A DNA stretch of 64,000 nucleotides from Oscillospiraceae bacterium (lineage in GTDB: Bacteria > Bacillota > Clostridia > Oscillospirales > CAG-272): assembly GCA_015064745.1 (NCBI GenBank), contig SVRR01000001.1, forward strand, positions 149,330-213,329, in the 5' to 3' direction. Both the position numbers and the translations under genes were made by a program. This document shows, piece by piece, positions 50,389-58,447 of this stretch (within the stretch, counting starts at the first letter, position 1; each line of letters starts with the position of its first letter). The notes beneath the pieces were generated by a model. The model did no database searches and was not told the DNA's origin. It worked only from the letters and a program-made list of their open reading frames with translations.

Positions 50389-52164
50389 ATGACTAAAAAT
50401 CCCTACATTCTCAATTGGATCGATGAGATGGCTGCCATGACTCAGCCCGATAACATCGTTTGGATTGACGGTAGCGAGGAGCAGGCAGAGACGCTTCGTG
50501 CGGAAGCTGTTTCTACCGGTGAAATGATTCAACTTAATCAGGATCTTCTTCCCGGATGCTATCTCCACAGAACCGCTGTAAACGATGTTGCGCGTGTTGA
50601 GGGCAGAACCTTCATTTGTACTTCCAAAAAGGAAGATGCAGGCACCATCAATAACTGGATGGCACCCGCTGAGTGCTACGAAAAGCTCAGCAAGCTTTTC
50701 CGCGGCTCCATGAAGGGAAGAACCATGTATGTAATTCCTTACTCCATGGGTCAGGTGGGCTCTGATTTTGCCAAGTACGGTATTGAGCTGACCGACTCGA
50801 TCTACGTCGTGCTCAACATGCTTATCATGACGCGCGTAGGTACGGCTGTTCTTGAAGCAATGGGCAACACCGACGGCTTTATCAAGGGTCTTCATTCCAA
50901 GGCTCAGGTAGACGAGGAAAACCGTTATATTTGTCATTTCCCCGAGGACAACGCCATTTGGTCCGTTAACTCCGGTTACGGTGGAAACGTTCTTCTCGGC
51001 AAGAAGTGTTTTGCACTCCGTATTGCTTCTTATCTCGGTAAGAAGGAGGGCTGGATGGCTGAGCATATGCTTATTCTCGGCATTGAGTCCCCCGATGGTG
51101 ACGTTCGTTATATCAGCGCAGCATTCCCCTCAGCTTGCGGTAAAACCAACCTTGCAATGCTGATTCCGCCCGAAATCTATAAAAAGAAGGGGTATAAGGT
51201 TTGGTGTGTAGGCGACGATATCGCTTGGCTTCGTGTCGGTAAGGATGGCCGTCTGTGGGCTGTCAATCCTGAAAACGGCTTCTTTGGTGTTGCTCCCGGT
51301 ACCAACGAAAAGTCCAACCCCAACGCGCTCTATACCACTACGAAGAACACCATCTTCACCAACGTTGTACACAACCTTGATAACAATACCGTTTGGTGGG
51401 AAGGCTTAGATAACAATCCCCCTGCAAACGCGATCGACTGGAAGGGCAATCCTTGGGATTACAAGAAGTATGACAAGAAGGATAAGTCCACCTGCGGTGC
51501 GCATCCCAACTCCAGATTTACCGCAATGGCAACCAATTGCCCCTGCATTTCGAGCGAATTTGACAATCCCGCCGGTGTTCCGATCTCCGCTATCGTCTTC
51601 GGCGGCCGCCGTGCAAAGACTGCTCCCTTAGTTTACCAGTCCTTTGGCTGGCAGCACGGTACATTCGTAGGCTCCATCATGGCATCCGAGACCACCGCAG
51701 CCGCAGCAGGTGCAGTCGGCGTCGTTCGCCGCGATCCTATGGCAATGCGTCCCTTCGTCGGCTACGACATGGGCGATTATTGGGCTCATTGGCTTGATAT
51801 GGGTAAAAAGATTCCCAACGCACCCAAGATCTTCCACGTAAACTGGTTCAGAACCGATGATGAGGGGCACTTCATTTGGCCCGGCTTCGGCGACAATATG
51901 CGCGTTTTGATGTGGATCCTTGCTCGTTGCGAGGATAAGGTTGAGGCGCGTGAGACCGCTATCGGTTACGTTCCTTACGCAAAGGATATCAATATCGAGG
52001 GACTTGATCTCGGTATGGAAACGCTCGAAGAGCTTCTTAGCGTAGATAAGGCGTCTTGGCTTGAGGACGTCGCCAACATCAAGGATTTCTATGACCAGGT
52101 TGGCGATCGCGTTCCCGCAGAGCTGAAGGAAGAGCTGAAGGCACTGGAGAACCGTTTGGCATAA
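50389..52164 (+). CDS. pckG: Phosphoenolpyruvate carboxykinase (GTP)
   Basis: 591 residues. The GTP-type kinase-1a P-loop is FPSACGKTNLAML, the metal motif GDDIAWLR, and RRDPMAMRPF and the guanine-binding region (FVGYDMGDYWAHWLDMG) are typical of the GTP-dependent family, not the about 530-residue ATP enzyme. It converts oxaloacetate and GTP to PEP and CO2 or, in anaerobes, the reverse. AAAGGAG is 7 bases upstream. Terminator at 52176. Confidence 0.95.
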   Translation: MTKNPYILNWIDEMAAMTQPDNIVWIDGSEEQAETLRAEAVSTGEMIQLNQDLLPGCYLHRTAVNDVARVEGRTFICTSKKEDAGTINNWMAPAECYEKLSKLFRGSMKGRTMYVIPYSMGQVGSDFAKYGIELTDSIYVVLNMLIMTRVGTAVLEAMGNTDGFIKGLHSKAQVDEENRYICHFPEDNAIWSVNSGYGGNVLLGKKCFALRIASYLGKKEGWMAEHMLILGIESPDGDVRYISAAFPSACGKTNLAMLIPPEIYKKKGYKVWCVGDDIAWLRVGKDGRLWAVNPENGFFGVAPGTNEKSNPNALYTTTKNTIFTNVVHNLDNNTVWWEGLDNNPPANAIDWKGNPWDYKKYDKKDKSTCGAHPNSRFTAMATNCPCISSEFDNPAGVPISAIVFGGRRAKTAPLVYQSFGWQHGTFVGSIMASETTAAAAGAVGVVRRDPMAMRPFVGYDMGDYWAHWLDMGKKIPNAPKIFHVNWFRTDDEGHFIWPGFGDNMRVLMWILARCEDKVEARETAIGYVPYAKDINIEGLDLGMETLEELLSVDKASWLEDVANIKDFYDQVGDRVPAELKEELKALENRLA

Positions 52165-52175
52165 CGCTAAAATTT

Positions 52176-52214
52176 AGACCGTCGCAAATATTGCGACGGT
52201 CTGTTGTGTTTTTG
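52176..52214 (+). terminator. Intrinsic terminator of pckG
   Basis: A perfect 12-bp stem (52176-52187 with 52191-52202), a 3-base loop and a T-rich tail. Confidence 0.88.
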
Positions 52215-52340
52215 TAAAAAGATTGGTGGTTAAAAATTACCGTCTAAAAAACACACTAAAAAATAAAAACAAGCGAGTAGTGGCTGTGCTAGGATTCTAA
52301 AATACTAAAAAACCGCAATTTTTCCGGTTTATCTCCTTCC

Positions 52341-52376
52341 CTCAATTATACAAAATTTGCATTTTGTATAATTGAG
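52341..52376. repeat. Perfect 16-bp inverted repeat
   Basis: CTCAATTATACAAAAT (52341-52356), a 4-base loop TTGC, then ATTTTGTATAATTGAG (52361-52376). No T-run follows. The arm sequence recurs at 52971-52985. The rest of the gap 52215-52496 is AT-rich with a weaker hairpin (52309-52331). Confidence 0.85.
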
Positions 52377-52378
52377 TG

Positions 52379-52407
52379 TTGGTAGAACGCCATCACTCCC
52401 CTATTAT
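52379..52407 (+). promoter_or_regulatory. Probable SigA promoter of the 138-residue gene
   Basis: TTGGTA (52379-52384), 17 bases, TATTAT (52402-52407), immediately after the inverted repeat. Confidence 0.55.
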
Positions 52408-52496
52408 TTGTGAATATAAAAATCAATGCAAACGCTGCCCCCTCTATGCCTTCGTTTGTATTGCTGAAATTAAAAACATACTTGGAGGACACACTT

Positions 52497-52913
52497 ATGA
52501 AAATGCGCGCTCTTGTAGTCAGCGGAAAAGGAAAATTAAAGACCATTGGTGAGATGCTCGCTAAGAACGGTACTTATGCTGCTGATGTCATTCCCCCTGC
52601 ATACTCCTGCGACCGTGAAAGATTGGTTGTAATCATTGCAACCCTTCGCTCTTCGATGCCCGACTCCTTCCGTCGTTTCTGTCAGGAGCTTTCCAAGGAT
52701 AAGGCACAAAACGTTGCTCTTATCGTAGACGGCTCTGAAACGGATGCCAAGATGGTTGCAAACTGGATCGCGACCGCCGGTGCAAACGTAATCGATAACA
52801 TTCTCTATTTCCCTGTCAAGGGACTGTTCGCCGGTTTTTCCAAGGCTCTTACCCCCGAAGAGACTTCCAAGGTAAATACTTGGTATGAATCGGTCCTTGC
52901 TGCATTGAATTGA
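52497..52913 (+). CDS. Small protein of unknown function, flavodoxin-like N-terminus
   Basis: 138 residues from the ATG at 52497, with CTTGGAGGAC upstream. The first strand and turn (MRALVVSGKGKLKTIGEML) look like a flavodoxin or Rossmann-like phosphate loop. Later strands (LVVIIATLR, VALIVDGSE, VIDNILYFP) alternate with helices as in a small alpha/beta domain. No FMN-binding motif is certain and I do not recognise the family. It has its own promoter and terminator and is bracketed by inverted repeats (52361-52375 and 52971-52985). Confidence 0.75.
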   Translation: MKMRALVVSGKGKLKTIGEMLAKNGTYAADVIPPAYSCDRERLVVIIATLRSSMPDSFRRFCQELSKDKAQNVALIVDGSETDAKMVANWIATAGANVIDNILYFPVKGLFAGFSKALTPEETSKVNTWYESVLAALN

Positions 52914-52922
52914 TTTTGCAGT

Positions 52923-52962
52923 AAAAAAAGATGCGCTTCCCTCGTGTCGCGCATCTTTTTTT
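52923..52962. terminator. Intrinsic terminator of the 138-residue gene
   Basis: A 14-bp perfect stem (52923-52936 with 52949-52962), a 12-base loop and T7. Confidence 0.88.
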
Positions 52963-52970
52963 GTTGGGTG

Positions 52971-52985
52971 TCAATTATACAAAAT
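52971..52985. repeat. Third copy of the TCAATTATACAAAAT element
   Basis: 15 bases identical to the left arm at 52342-52356 and inverted relative to 52361-52375. Confidence 0.75.
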
Positions 52986-53022
52986 AATTCTTTTCTGCTA
53001 ATACGATTTTATTTTACCAATA

Positions 53023-53053
53023 AAAAAGGACGAGAAAAACTCCCGTCCTTTTT
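53023..53053 (-). terminator. Intrinsic terminator of the CD1247-type gene
   Basis: 10-bp stem (53044-53053 with 53023-53032) and, on the minus strand, a U-run. It follows the minus-strand gene ending at 53065. Confidence 0.82.
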
Positions 53054-53064
53054 GTATTTTAGAA

Positions 53065-53481
53065 TTATTCTTCGTCGCAGCCTTCGCAGCAGTCGCACTC
53101 GCCGTCGCAAACAGCGTCAAACTCTTCGCCACATGCGGGGCAAATAAGTTCTTCGGGATCACAAGACGAATCGAAGCAAATAACCTCACCGCATGCGGGG
53201 CAAGTTACCTCGTATGCTTCATCATCGTCGCAGTCGCAGTAATCGTCATCGTCATCGTCATCCGAGAAAAGATACTCTTCTACGTCACCGAGGTCGGCAT
53301 CCAACTCGTCTGCGTAATCCGTAAGTTCATCGCAACGGTCTTCGAGAAGCTCAATCGTACCTGCCATTTCAGCGACAAGATCCAAAAGCTTCGTAATAAG
53401 CTTGTCATTCGGCGTTGCTTCGGCAATATTCATGCCCTCGGCAAGCCCTTTCAGATATGCTGCTTTTTCACTAAGTTTCAT
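53065..53481 (-). CDS. CD1247-type protein with Asp-rich linker and Cys-rich tail
   Basis: 138 residues. The N-terminal about 70 residues are the CD1247-type helical domain (AAYLKGLAEGMNIAE, then an acidic coiled coil with DYADELDADLGDVEEYLF). An Asp-run (about 73-80) links it to a zinc-ribbon-like part with two CPACGE knuckles and a Cys/Asp/Glu tail (CDGECDCCEGCDEE). Function unknown. It lies downstream of efp, the conserved order in many Clostridia, and has a GAAGGGAA ribosome site. Confidence 0.88.
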   Translation of the reverse strand: MKLSEKAAYLKGLAEGMNIAEATPNDKLITKLLDLVAEMAGTIELLEDRCDELTDYADELDADLGDVEEYLFSDDDDDDDYCDCDDDEAYEVTCPACGEVICFDSSCDPEELICPACGEEFDAVCDGECDCCEGCDEE

Positions 53482-53527
53482 GATACTATTCCCTTCCTTA
53501 TTTAAAATTTACGGGGGAGGAACAAAT

Positions 53528-54085
53528 TTAGGCTCTTTCGAGGTACTCACCCACGCGGGTATCTACACGGATAACATCACCGGTATTGATAAAGATCGGC
53601 ACGCGGATTACAGCGCCGGTCTCAAGCGTTGCGCTCTTCTGAACGTTCGTAGCGGTATCGCCGCGAACACCGGGCTCGGTATCGGTAACCTCAAGCTCGA
53701 CAAAGAAAGGAGGCTCTACCGCAAAAACGTTGCCCTTGTAGGAAATGATCTTACAAACGGTGTTCTCTTTTACAAATCGGAAGTTATCGCCCAGCTTATC
53801 AGAGTTCAAAGGAAGCTGATCGTAGGTTTCGTTGTCCATGAAGTAGTAAAGATCACCGTCGTTGTAAAGATACTGCATATCCTTGCGCTCAATTACGGCA
53901 TTCTCAAACTTTTCGGTAGGGTTGAAGGATCTCTCAACGATACCGCCGGTGATAACGTTCTTCATCTTGGTTCTGACGAACGCTGCACCTTTACCGGGCT
54001 TTACGTGCTGAAATTCAACGACCTGCCATACGCCGCCGTCAAACTCAAAGGTAACGCCGTTTCTAAAATCGCCTGCTGTAACCAT
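53528..54085 (-). CDS. efp: Translation elongation factor P
   Basis: 185 residues from the ATG at 54085. This start places the modified lysine at K32 ([10 protein letters not shown]) and gives the usual Firmicute length; in-frame starts at 54097 and 54145 are also open. EF-P relieves ribosome stalling at polyproline stretches. Three beta-barrel domains are visible ([47 protein letters not shown]). A SigA promoter lies 122 bases upstream. The Lys32-modifying partners of Bacillus include the M16-type genes also in this window. Confidence 0.95.
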   Translation of the reverse strand: MVTAGDFRNGVTFEFDGGVWQVVEFQHVKPGKGAAFVRTKMKNVITGGIVERSFNPTEKFENAVIERKDMQYLYNDGDLYYFMDNETYDQLPLNSDKLGDNFRFVKENTVCKIISYKGNVFAVEPPFFVELEVTDTEPGVRGDTATNVQKSATLETGAVIRVPIFINTGDVIRVDTRVGEYLERA

Positions 54086-54206
54086 AATATTCACCATTTT
54101 GTAGCGGTAAGTCTTATTTTTGGAAAAAGTCACTCGTAAAGCCACTACTCATTTACGCTTTTTCCGACAAATGGCTGTTTTCCACACCATTAGTATTTAC
54201 TTTTAT

Positions 54207-54235
54207 ATTATATAATAAATTCTGCACATTTGCAA
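54207..54235 (-). promoter_or_regulatory. SigA promoter of efp
   Basis: On the minus strand TTGCAA (54230-54235), 17 bases, TATAAT (54207-54212). Confidence 0.82.
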
Positions 54236-54292
54236 GAGTTTTTGCGAAAAAATCTTTACAAAAAAGGAAAAAAGTAAGGAAAAAAGTGTTTT

Positions 54293-55360
54293 TTAGAAGA
54301 GTTCAATCAGCTCTTTTGTGCTATGCGTGAAATTATCAAAGCCTTCTTTCGTTACGGCACCCATATCCTCAATACGGCAACCGTACTTTCCGGGCAAATA
54401 AATTCCGGGTTCCACCGTCACAACGTTTCCTGCGACGAGCGTTTTTCCAAGGGTATTCGGCGAAAGATTGGGACTCTCGTGCACGTAAAGTCCTACACCG
54501 TGACCGAGACTGTGTCCAAACGCGCCACGGTAGCCATTACCGTCGATATATTCTCTTGCCACAGAATCAACTGCTTTGCAATCCGCCCCTTCGCGTATTA
54601 CCTCAAGCGCGCGTTCTTGCGCTGTGAGAACCGTTTGATAGAGGTGTTTCATCTCCGAAGTTGCCTTTCCAACCACAACAGTCCTTGTCATATCGGAAAG
54701 ATAATGATCATACATACACCCAAAATCCATGGTTAAAAACCCGGCAGAAAGAGGAATGGGGCGACACATACCGTGGGGATAGGCACTTGCTTCCCCCGAA
54801 ACAGCGACAATGTTGAAGCTGGCACCGCCGGCACCGTTTTTTTGCATATAGTACGAAAGCTCAAGGGCAACCTCGGTTTCTGTCATGGTCGGATGCATGA
54901 TAGAAAGAATATGAGAAAAAGCAAGGTCGGTGATCTCTTGGGCGCGTTTAATTTTTGCAATCTCGTCGGGAGTTTTTACGGCACGCATTTCAGTCAGCAT
55001 AAGACCAAGGGGAACAAAATCAACGTTAAGCTCGCGCTCAAAGCCGTTGTATTGCGCTACCGTCATGCTTCGGTTTTCAAAACCAAGTGTTTTTACACTG
55101 TGATTCCCTATTAATTCTTTGAGAAATTCATTTCTGTTTTTCGGTACAATTACGCTAAACTCTGTGCTTGCGTGCACTTTTGCCTCTGCGTCGTATCTTG
55201 AATCGGTGATAATGTAGGCAGATTCGGAGTCAATATATAAATAGCCGTCCGTATAATAATAGCCGCACAAGTATCCAATGTTCATTTCATCGGTAATGAT
55301 TGCCGCATCTGTTTCATTTTTATTCAACAAGGCACGAAATGCCGAAAGCTTTGTATTCAT
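54293..55360 (-). CDS. pepP: Xaa-Pro aminopeptidase (M24B)
   Basis: 355 residues. The creatinase-like N-terminal domain (1-125) is followed by the pita-bread metallopeptidase domain with the two metal Asp in TMDFGCMYDHYLSDMTRT, His in FGHSLGHGVGL, and Glu in TVEPGIY and GCRIEDMGAV. It releases N-terminal residues before proline. It stands 207 bases upstream of efp, a common Firmicute pairing. GAGG precedes the ATG. Confidence 0.93.
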   Translation of the reverse strand: MNTKLSAFRALLNKNETDAAIITDEMNIGYLCGYYYTDGYLYIDSESAYIITDSRYDAEAKVHASTEFSVIVPKNRNEFLKELIGNHSVKTLGFENRSMTVAQYNGFERELNVDFVPLGLMLTEMRAVKTPDEIAKIKRAQEITDLAFSHILSIMHPTMTETEVALELSYYMQKNGAGGASFNIVAVSGEASAYPHGMCRPIPLSAGFLTMDFGCMYDHYLSDMTRTVVVGKATSEMKHLYQTVLTAQERALEVIREGADCKAVDSVAREYIDGNGYRGAFGHSLGHGVGLYVHESPNLSPNTLGKTLVAGNVVTVEPGIYLPGKYGCRIEDMGAVTKEGFDNFTHSTKELIELF

Positions 55361-55375
55361 TGCATACCTCTTTGA

Positions 55376-56233
55376 TTAAATGAGAGAACAATATTTCTTT
55401 TTCATGGCAAGCGCATCGTCTGATTGTGTACCCGCCGATTCGCAAATGATTGTAGGGGTCAATTTTTCAAGATAGAGCGTTTCCATCAATGGCTCAAAAT
55501 TCGGTCCGTAAACCTCGTCCTCAAAGGTCAAATGCTTCTTTTCCCCTGCACCCGTCCATTCTATTTTCGAAAAATGGCAGTGTAAATTTCGGGCAGAATC
55601 ATCACCAAGAGCATTTCCGATCATATCAAATACTTTTCGATAATCGTCACGTGTTTGAAAAACACCGCCCTGCTCTCTGGCGTTCATGTGTCCAAAATCT
55701 ACGACGGGTTGAAGTCTTTTATCCATCTTGCAAAGCGCAATCACTTCTTCAAGCGTTCCAAGCTGATTGATCTTTCCCATCGTTTCGAGGCCGATTACCG
55801 TGTCTTGCGGCGCAAGTTCTTCCAGTGTGCGGTAAAGCGTATCTGCCGCGAGACGCATGGCCTCCTCGCGAGAAATTTTAGCCGCAGAGCCCGTATGGAC
55901 AACGATCGTATCTGCACCCAACAGTTGCGCGGCATGTAAGCTTTCCGCGATATATCCGATGCTTTTATAGCGAGTCTCCGCAACGATACCGGAAAGAGAA
56001 ATAAAATACGGTGCATGCACGGAAAGATAAATTCCGTTTTCCTTGGCTGTGGCGCCAAGACGCGTCAAAGCCACATCGGAAGCGGTGACACCGCGCCCCG
56101 CTTCATATTCATAAGCGTCAAGACCGATGCCCGCAAGCCAGATGGGCGCATCCTCGGTCTTCATGCGCGTTGCGTGAAACGCTTCACTGTTACCGCCCGG
56201 TCCAAAAACGGGGGCTACTCTTCCCTGCTTCAT
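55376..56233 (-). CDS. Endonuclease-IV-like TIM-barrel protein
   Basis: 285 residues. TIM-barrel, AP endonuclease 2/xylose-isomerase-like. Candidate metal ligands are in LSVHAPYFIS, VVHTGSA, GLETMGK, PVVDFGHMNA and LHCHFSKIEW. Typical endonuclease IV has HPGS at the VHTGS position; the divergence leaves AP-endonuclease or a sugar-phosphate isomerase-like activity open. It lies between yqeG (ATGA overlap) and pepP (15 bases). Confidence 0.82.
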   Translation of the reverse strand: MKQGRVAPVFGPGGNSEAFHATRMKTEDAPIWLAGIGLDAYEYEAGRGVTASDVALTRLGATAKENGIYLSVHAPYFISLSGIVAETRYKSIGYIAESLHAAQLLGADTIVVHTGSAAKISREEAMRLAADTLYRTLEELAPQDTVIGLETMGKINQLGTLEEVIALCKMDKRLQPVVDFGHMNAREQGGVFQTRDDYRKVFDMIGNALGDDSARNLHCHFSKIEWTGAGEKKHLTFEDEVYGPNFEPLMETLYLEKLTPTIICESAGTQSDDALAMKKKYCSLI

Positions 56234-56733
56234 TTGGATTCTTCCTTCTTTTTATAGTATGCACGCTTGATCGGTCTTTCAAGCAGACGTTTGAAGCGTG
56301 TGAACGGGTCGCGTTTATCCTTGATCGGGGGGACTAAAACGGTATACAGCCGCATCCGTCTTCCTGCCCATACGTCTGTGAAGATCTGATCTCCCATATT
56401 TGCCGTGTGTTTTGCGTCTGCGCCCATAGCGCGCATTGCTTTTTTCATGTTGCGGCGAAAGGGCTTTGCACTGTTCGCAAATGCCGGATATCCGAGCGTT
56501 GCGTTGAAGGCTTCAAGACGCGGCTTGTGGTTGTTTGTGACGAAGGAGACGGAAATGTTTGCTTCTTTAAGACGCATAAGCCATGCCCGTACCGCCTCAT
56601 GCGGCTCTGTTTCCTCGTAAGGGATCAGCGTATTGTCAATATCGAGAATTAAGAAGCGAATGTCCTTCTGCTTCAAAAAATCGACAGTTAAAGCGTCAAA
56701 AGAGTCTAAGATAAGATCGGGGGTCAGACGCAT
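56230..56733 (-). CDS. yqeG: YqeG family HAD-IIIA phosphatase
   Basis: 167 residues from the ATG at 56733, chosen because GGGAGAG lies 6 bases upstream; a longer start has none. HAD motif I is LILDIDNTLIPYE, motif II SFVTNN, motif III K88-like AKPFRRNM, and motif IV MGDQIFTDVWAG. The family includes phosphatidylglycerolphosphate-phosphatase-type enzymes. It overlaps the TIM-barrel gene by four bases and heads the yqeG-pepP-efp cluster. Confidence 0.9.
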   Translation of the reverse strand: MRLTPDLILDSFDALTVDFLKQKDIRFLILDIDNTLIPYEETEPHEAVRAWLMRLKEANISVSFVTNNHKPRLEAFNATLGYPAFANSAKPFRRNMKKAMRAMGADAKHTANMGDQIFTDVWAGRRMRLYTVLVPPIKDKRDPFTRFKRLLERPIKRAYYKKKEESK

Positions 56734-56828
56734 CGTGTTCTCTCCCTTTTTTGAAAAATTTACCGCTCGGCAAGAAAAGATGGGCACAAAACGTAAAAAG
56801 CGGGAATATTTGTCCTCTTTTATAAGAC

Positions 56829-56857
56829 ATTATAGCATACTCCAGGTAAATATGCAA
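56829..56857 (-). promoter_or_regulatory. SigA promoter of yqeG
   Basis: On the minus strand TTGCAT (56852-56857), 17 bases, TATAAT (56829-56834). Confidence 0.8.
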
Positions 56858-56897
56858 GAATTTATCAGTTTTTTTCTCGTTTTTTTGCATTTTGCTC

Positions 56898-56926
56898 TTG
56901 ACATTTGAAGCAACATATGCTATTAT
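56898..56926 (+). promoter_or_regulatory. Promoter of the tRNA cluster
   Basis: TTGACA (56898-56903) with TATTAT (56921-56926) 17 bases downstream; a TATAAT at 56924-56929 is an alternative with a 20-base spacer. Confidence 0.75.
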
Positions 56927-56957
56927 AATTAGGCGTGAGAAAAACGATATACATCGT

Positions 56958-57033
56958 GCGCCCGTAGCTCAGTGGATAGAGTGCCCGGCTACGAACCGGT
57001 AGGTCGCAGGTTCGAATCCTGCCGGGCGCGCCA
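56958..57033 (+). tRNA. tRNA-Arg (anticodon ACG), copy 1
   Basis: 76 bases with encoded CCA. Acceptor stem GCGCCCG pairs with CGGGCGC; D-arm GCTC/GAGT; TTCGAAT in the T-loop. The anticodon loop CTACGAA gives ACG, so A34 is expected to become inosine (TadA) and read CGU/CGC/CGA. Position 27-43 is a C-T mismatch in an otherwise normal fold. Confidence 0.96.
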
Positions 57034-57050
57034 TATCGCTTCTCACATAC

Positions 57051-57124
<74 letters not shown>

Positions 57125-57129
57125 ATTTT

Positions 57130-57205
57130 GCGCCCGTAGCTCAGTGGATAGAGTGCCCGGCTACGAACCGGTAGGTCGCAGGTTCGAATCCTGCCGGGCG
57201 CGCCA
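57130..57205 (+). tRNA. tRNA-Arg (anticodon ACG), copy 2
   Basis: Identical in all 76 bases to copy 1, including the encoded CCA and the 27-43 mismatch. It follows tRNA-Gly after five bases, so the three are one transcript. Confidence 0.96.
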
Positions 57206-57206
57206 G

Positions 57207-57236
57207 AAAAACGGCTTGCCAAGGCAAGCCGTTTTT
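57207..57236. terminator. Intrinsic terminator of the tRNA cluster
   Basis: Stem AAAAACGGCTTGCC/GGCAAGCCGTTTTT with a 2-base loop and T5, just after the last CCA. Confidence 0.88.
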
Positions 57237-57268
57237 CATTTAAAATCAAAAAATCAAAAACTGAAAAT

Positions 57269-57299
57269 AAAAAAACCGCTGTAAAACAGCGGTTTTTTT
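57269..57299. terminator. Intrinsic terminator of rpsU (minus strand)
   Basis: Perfect 14-bp stem (57269-57282 with 57286-57299) with A7/T7 arms and an AAA loop, four bases from the rpsU stop codon. Confidence 0.9.
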
Positions 57300-57302
57300 C
57301 AA

Positions 57303-57479
57303 TTACTTATACTTGCGCTTTCTGGCAGCTTCCGACTTCTTCTTGCGCTTTACGCTGGGCTTCTCATAGCACTCTCTCTTACGGAGCTCGGTGAGAACGC
57401 CGGACTTTGCGCACTGACGCTTAAAACGACGGAGTGCATTATCCAGAGATTCGTTTTCTTTAACTCTGATTTCAGCCAT
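57303..57479 (-). CDS. rpsU: 30S ribosomal protein S21
   Basis: 58 residues, too short for many length cut-offs. The sequence begins [20 protein letters not shown] and ends with a very basic tail ([15 protein letters not shown]), the S21 signature, including [20 protein letters not shown]21 binds the 30S platform near the 16S 3' end. GGAGGG precedes the ATG, a SigA promoter lies 60 bases upstream and a terminator follows. Confidence 0.95.
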   Translation of the reverse strand: MAEIRVKENESLDNALRRFKRQCAKSGVLTELRKRECYEKPSVKRKKKSEAARKRKYK

Positions 57480-57538
57480 TATTTTTCCCTCCCCTCGGGT
57501 TGACGAAGAGATATTCTCTATCTCAGTATAACATAAGC

Positions 57539-57567
57539 ATTATACACGATTAAAACCGTTTTGTCAA
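57539..57567 (-). promoter_or_regulatory. SigA promoter of rpsU
   Basis: On the minus strand TTGACA (57562-57567), 17 bases, TATAAT (57539-57544): full consensus. Confidence 0.9.
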
Positions 57568-57593
57568 TATCTTTTATAATTTTTTTAGAGAAA

Positions 57594-58445
57594 TTATTTT
57601 AAGCTTTCCTTAGCAGCGGTTAAGGTGTTATAAAGAAGCATTGTAACCGTCATAGGACCAACGCCGCCGGGAACGGGAGTAATGGCATACGCCTTCTTTT
57701 CGACTTCATTAAAGGCTACGTCTCCGCAAAGCGTACCGTCGGGAAGGCGGTTGATGCCAACGTCGATCACCGTTGCTCCCTCTTTTACCATATCCGCGGT
57801 TACAAAATTGGCTCTACCGACAGCCGCCACCAAAATGTCAGCCTGCCTTGTAATATCTGCCAGATTTTTTGTTCTCGAATGACAGATAGTTACCGTACCA
57901 TTCTTTTCAAGCAATAGCATTGCCTGCGGTTTTCCTACGATATTACTTCTGCCGATAACGACACAGTGCTTCCCTTCCACCGAAATGTCATAGCGATCCA
58001 AGAGCGCCATAACACCTGCGGGGGTACAAGGAAGAAAATGATAATTACCGATCATAATATGACCTACGTTTTGGGCGTGAAAGGCGTCTACGTCCTTGTT
58101 CGGCGAGATGGTGGCAAGCACCGTCTCCTCGCAGATCTGCTTAGGAAGTGGCAGTTGCACAAGAATACCGTGTACGCTCACATCCGCGTTCAAGCGGCGA
58201 ATGAGCGCAAGAAGCTCTTCTTCTGCCGTGTCTCCGGGGAGTCTGTACGTAGTAGATTTGATTCCAACCGCAGCACAAGCGTTTTCCTTGTTACGCACGT
58301 AGACTGCCGATGCAGGGTCATCTCCCACAATGATTACGGAAAGTCCGGGTGCAAAGCCGTTTTCCTTTTCAAATGCCTCAATTTTCACTTTAAGCTCCTC
58401 TTTCATAGCGAAAGAGGTTGCTTTTCCGTCAATTAAAATTGCCAT
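57594..58445 (-). CDS. folD: Methylenetetrahydrofolate dehydrogenase/cyclohydrolase FolD
   Basis: 283 residues. Signatures VGDDPASAVYVRNKENAC and VHGILVQLPLPKQI (substrate site), then the NADP-binding GRSNIVGKP and the C-terminal DVGINRLPDG and PVPGGVGPMTVTMLL. It interconverts methylene-, methenyl- and formyl-THF. It lies two bases from lgt. Confidence 0.96.
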   Translation of the reverse strand: MAILIDGKATSFAMKEELKVKIEAFEKENGFAPGLSVIIVGDDPASAVYVRNKENACAAVGIKSTTYRLPGDTAEEELLALIRRLNADVSVHGILVQLPLPKQICEETVLATISPNKDVDAFHAQNVGHIMIGNYHFLPCTPAGVMALLDRYDISVEGKHCVVIGRSNIVGKPQAMLLLEKNGTVTICHSRTKNLADITRQADILVAAVGRANFVTADMVKEGATVIDVGINRLPDGTLCGDVAFNEVEKKAYAITPVPGGVGPMTVTMLLYNTLTAAKESLK

Positions 58446-58447
58446 AA

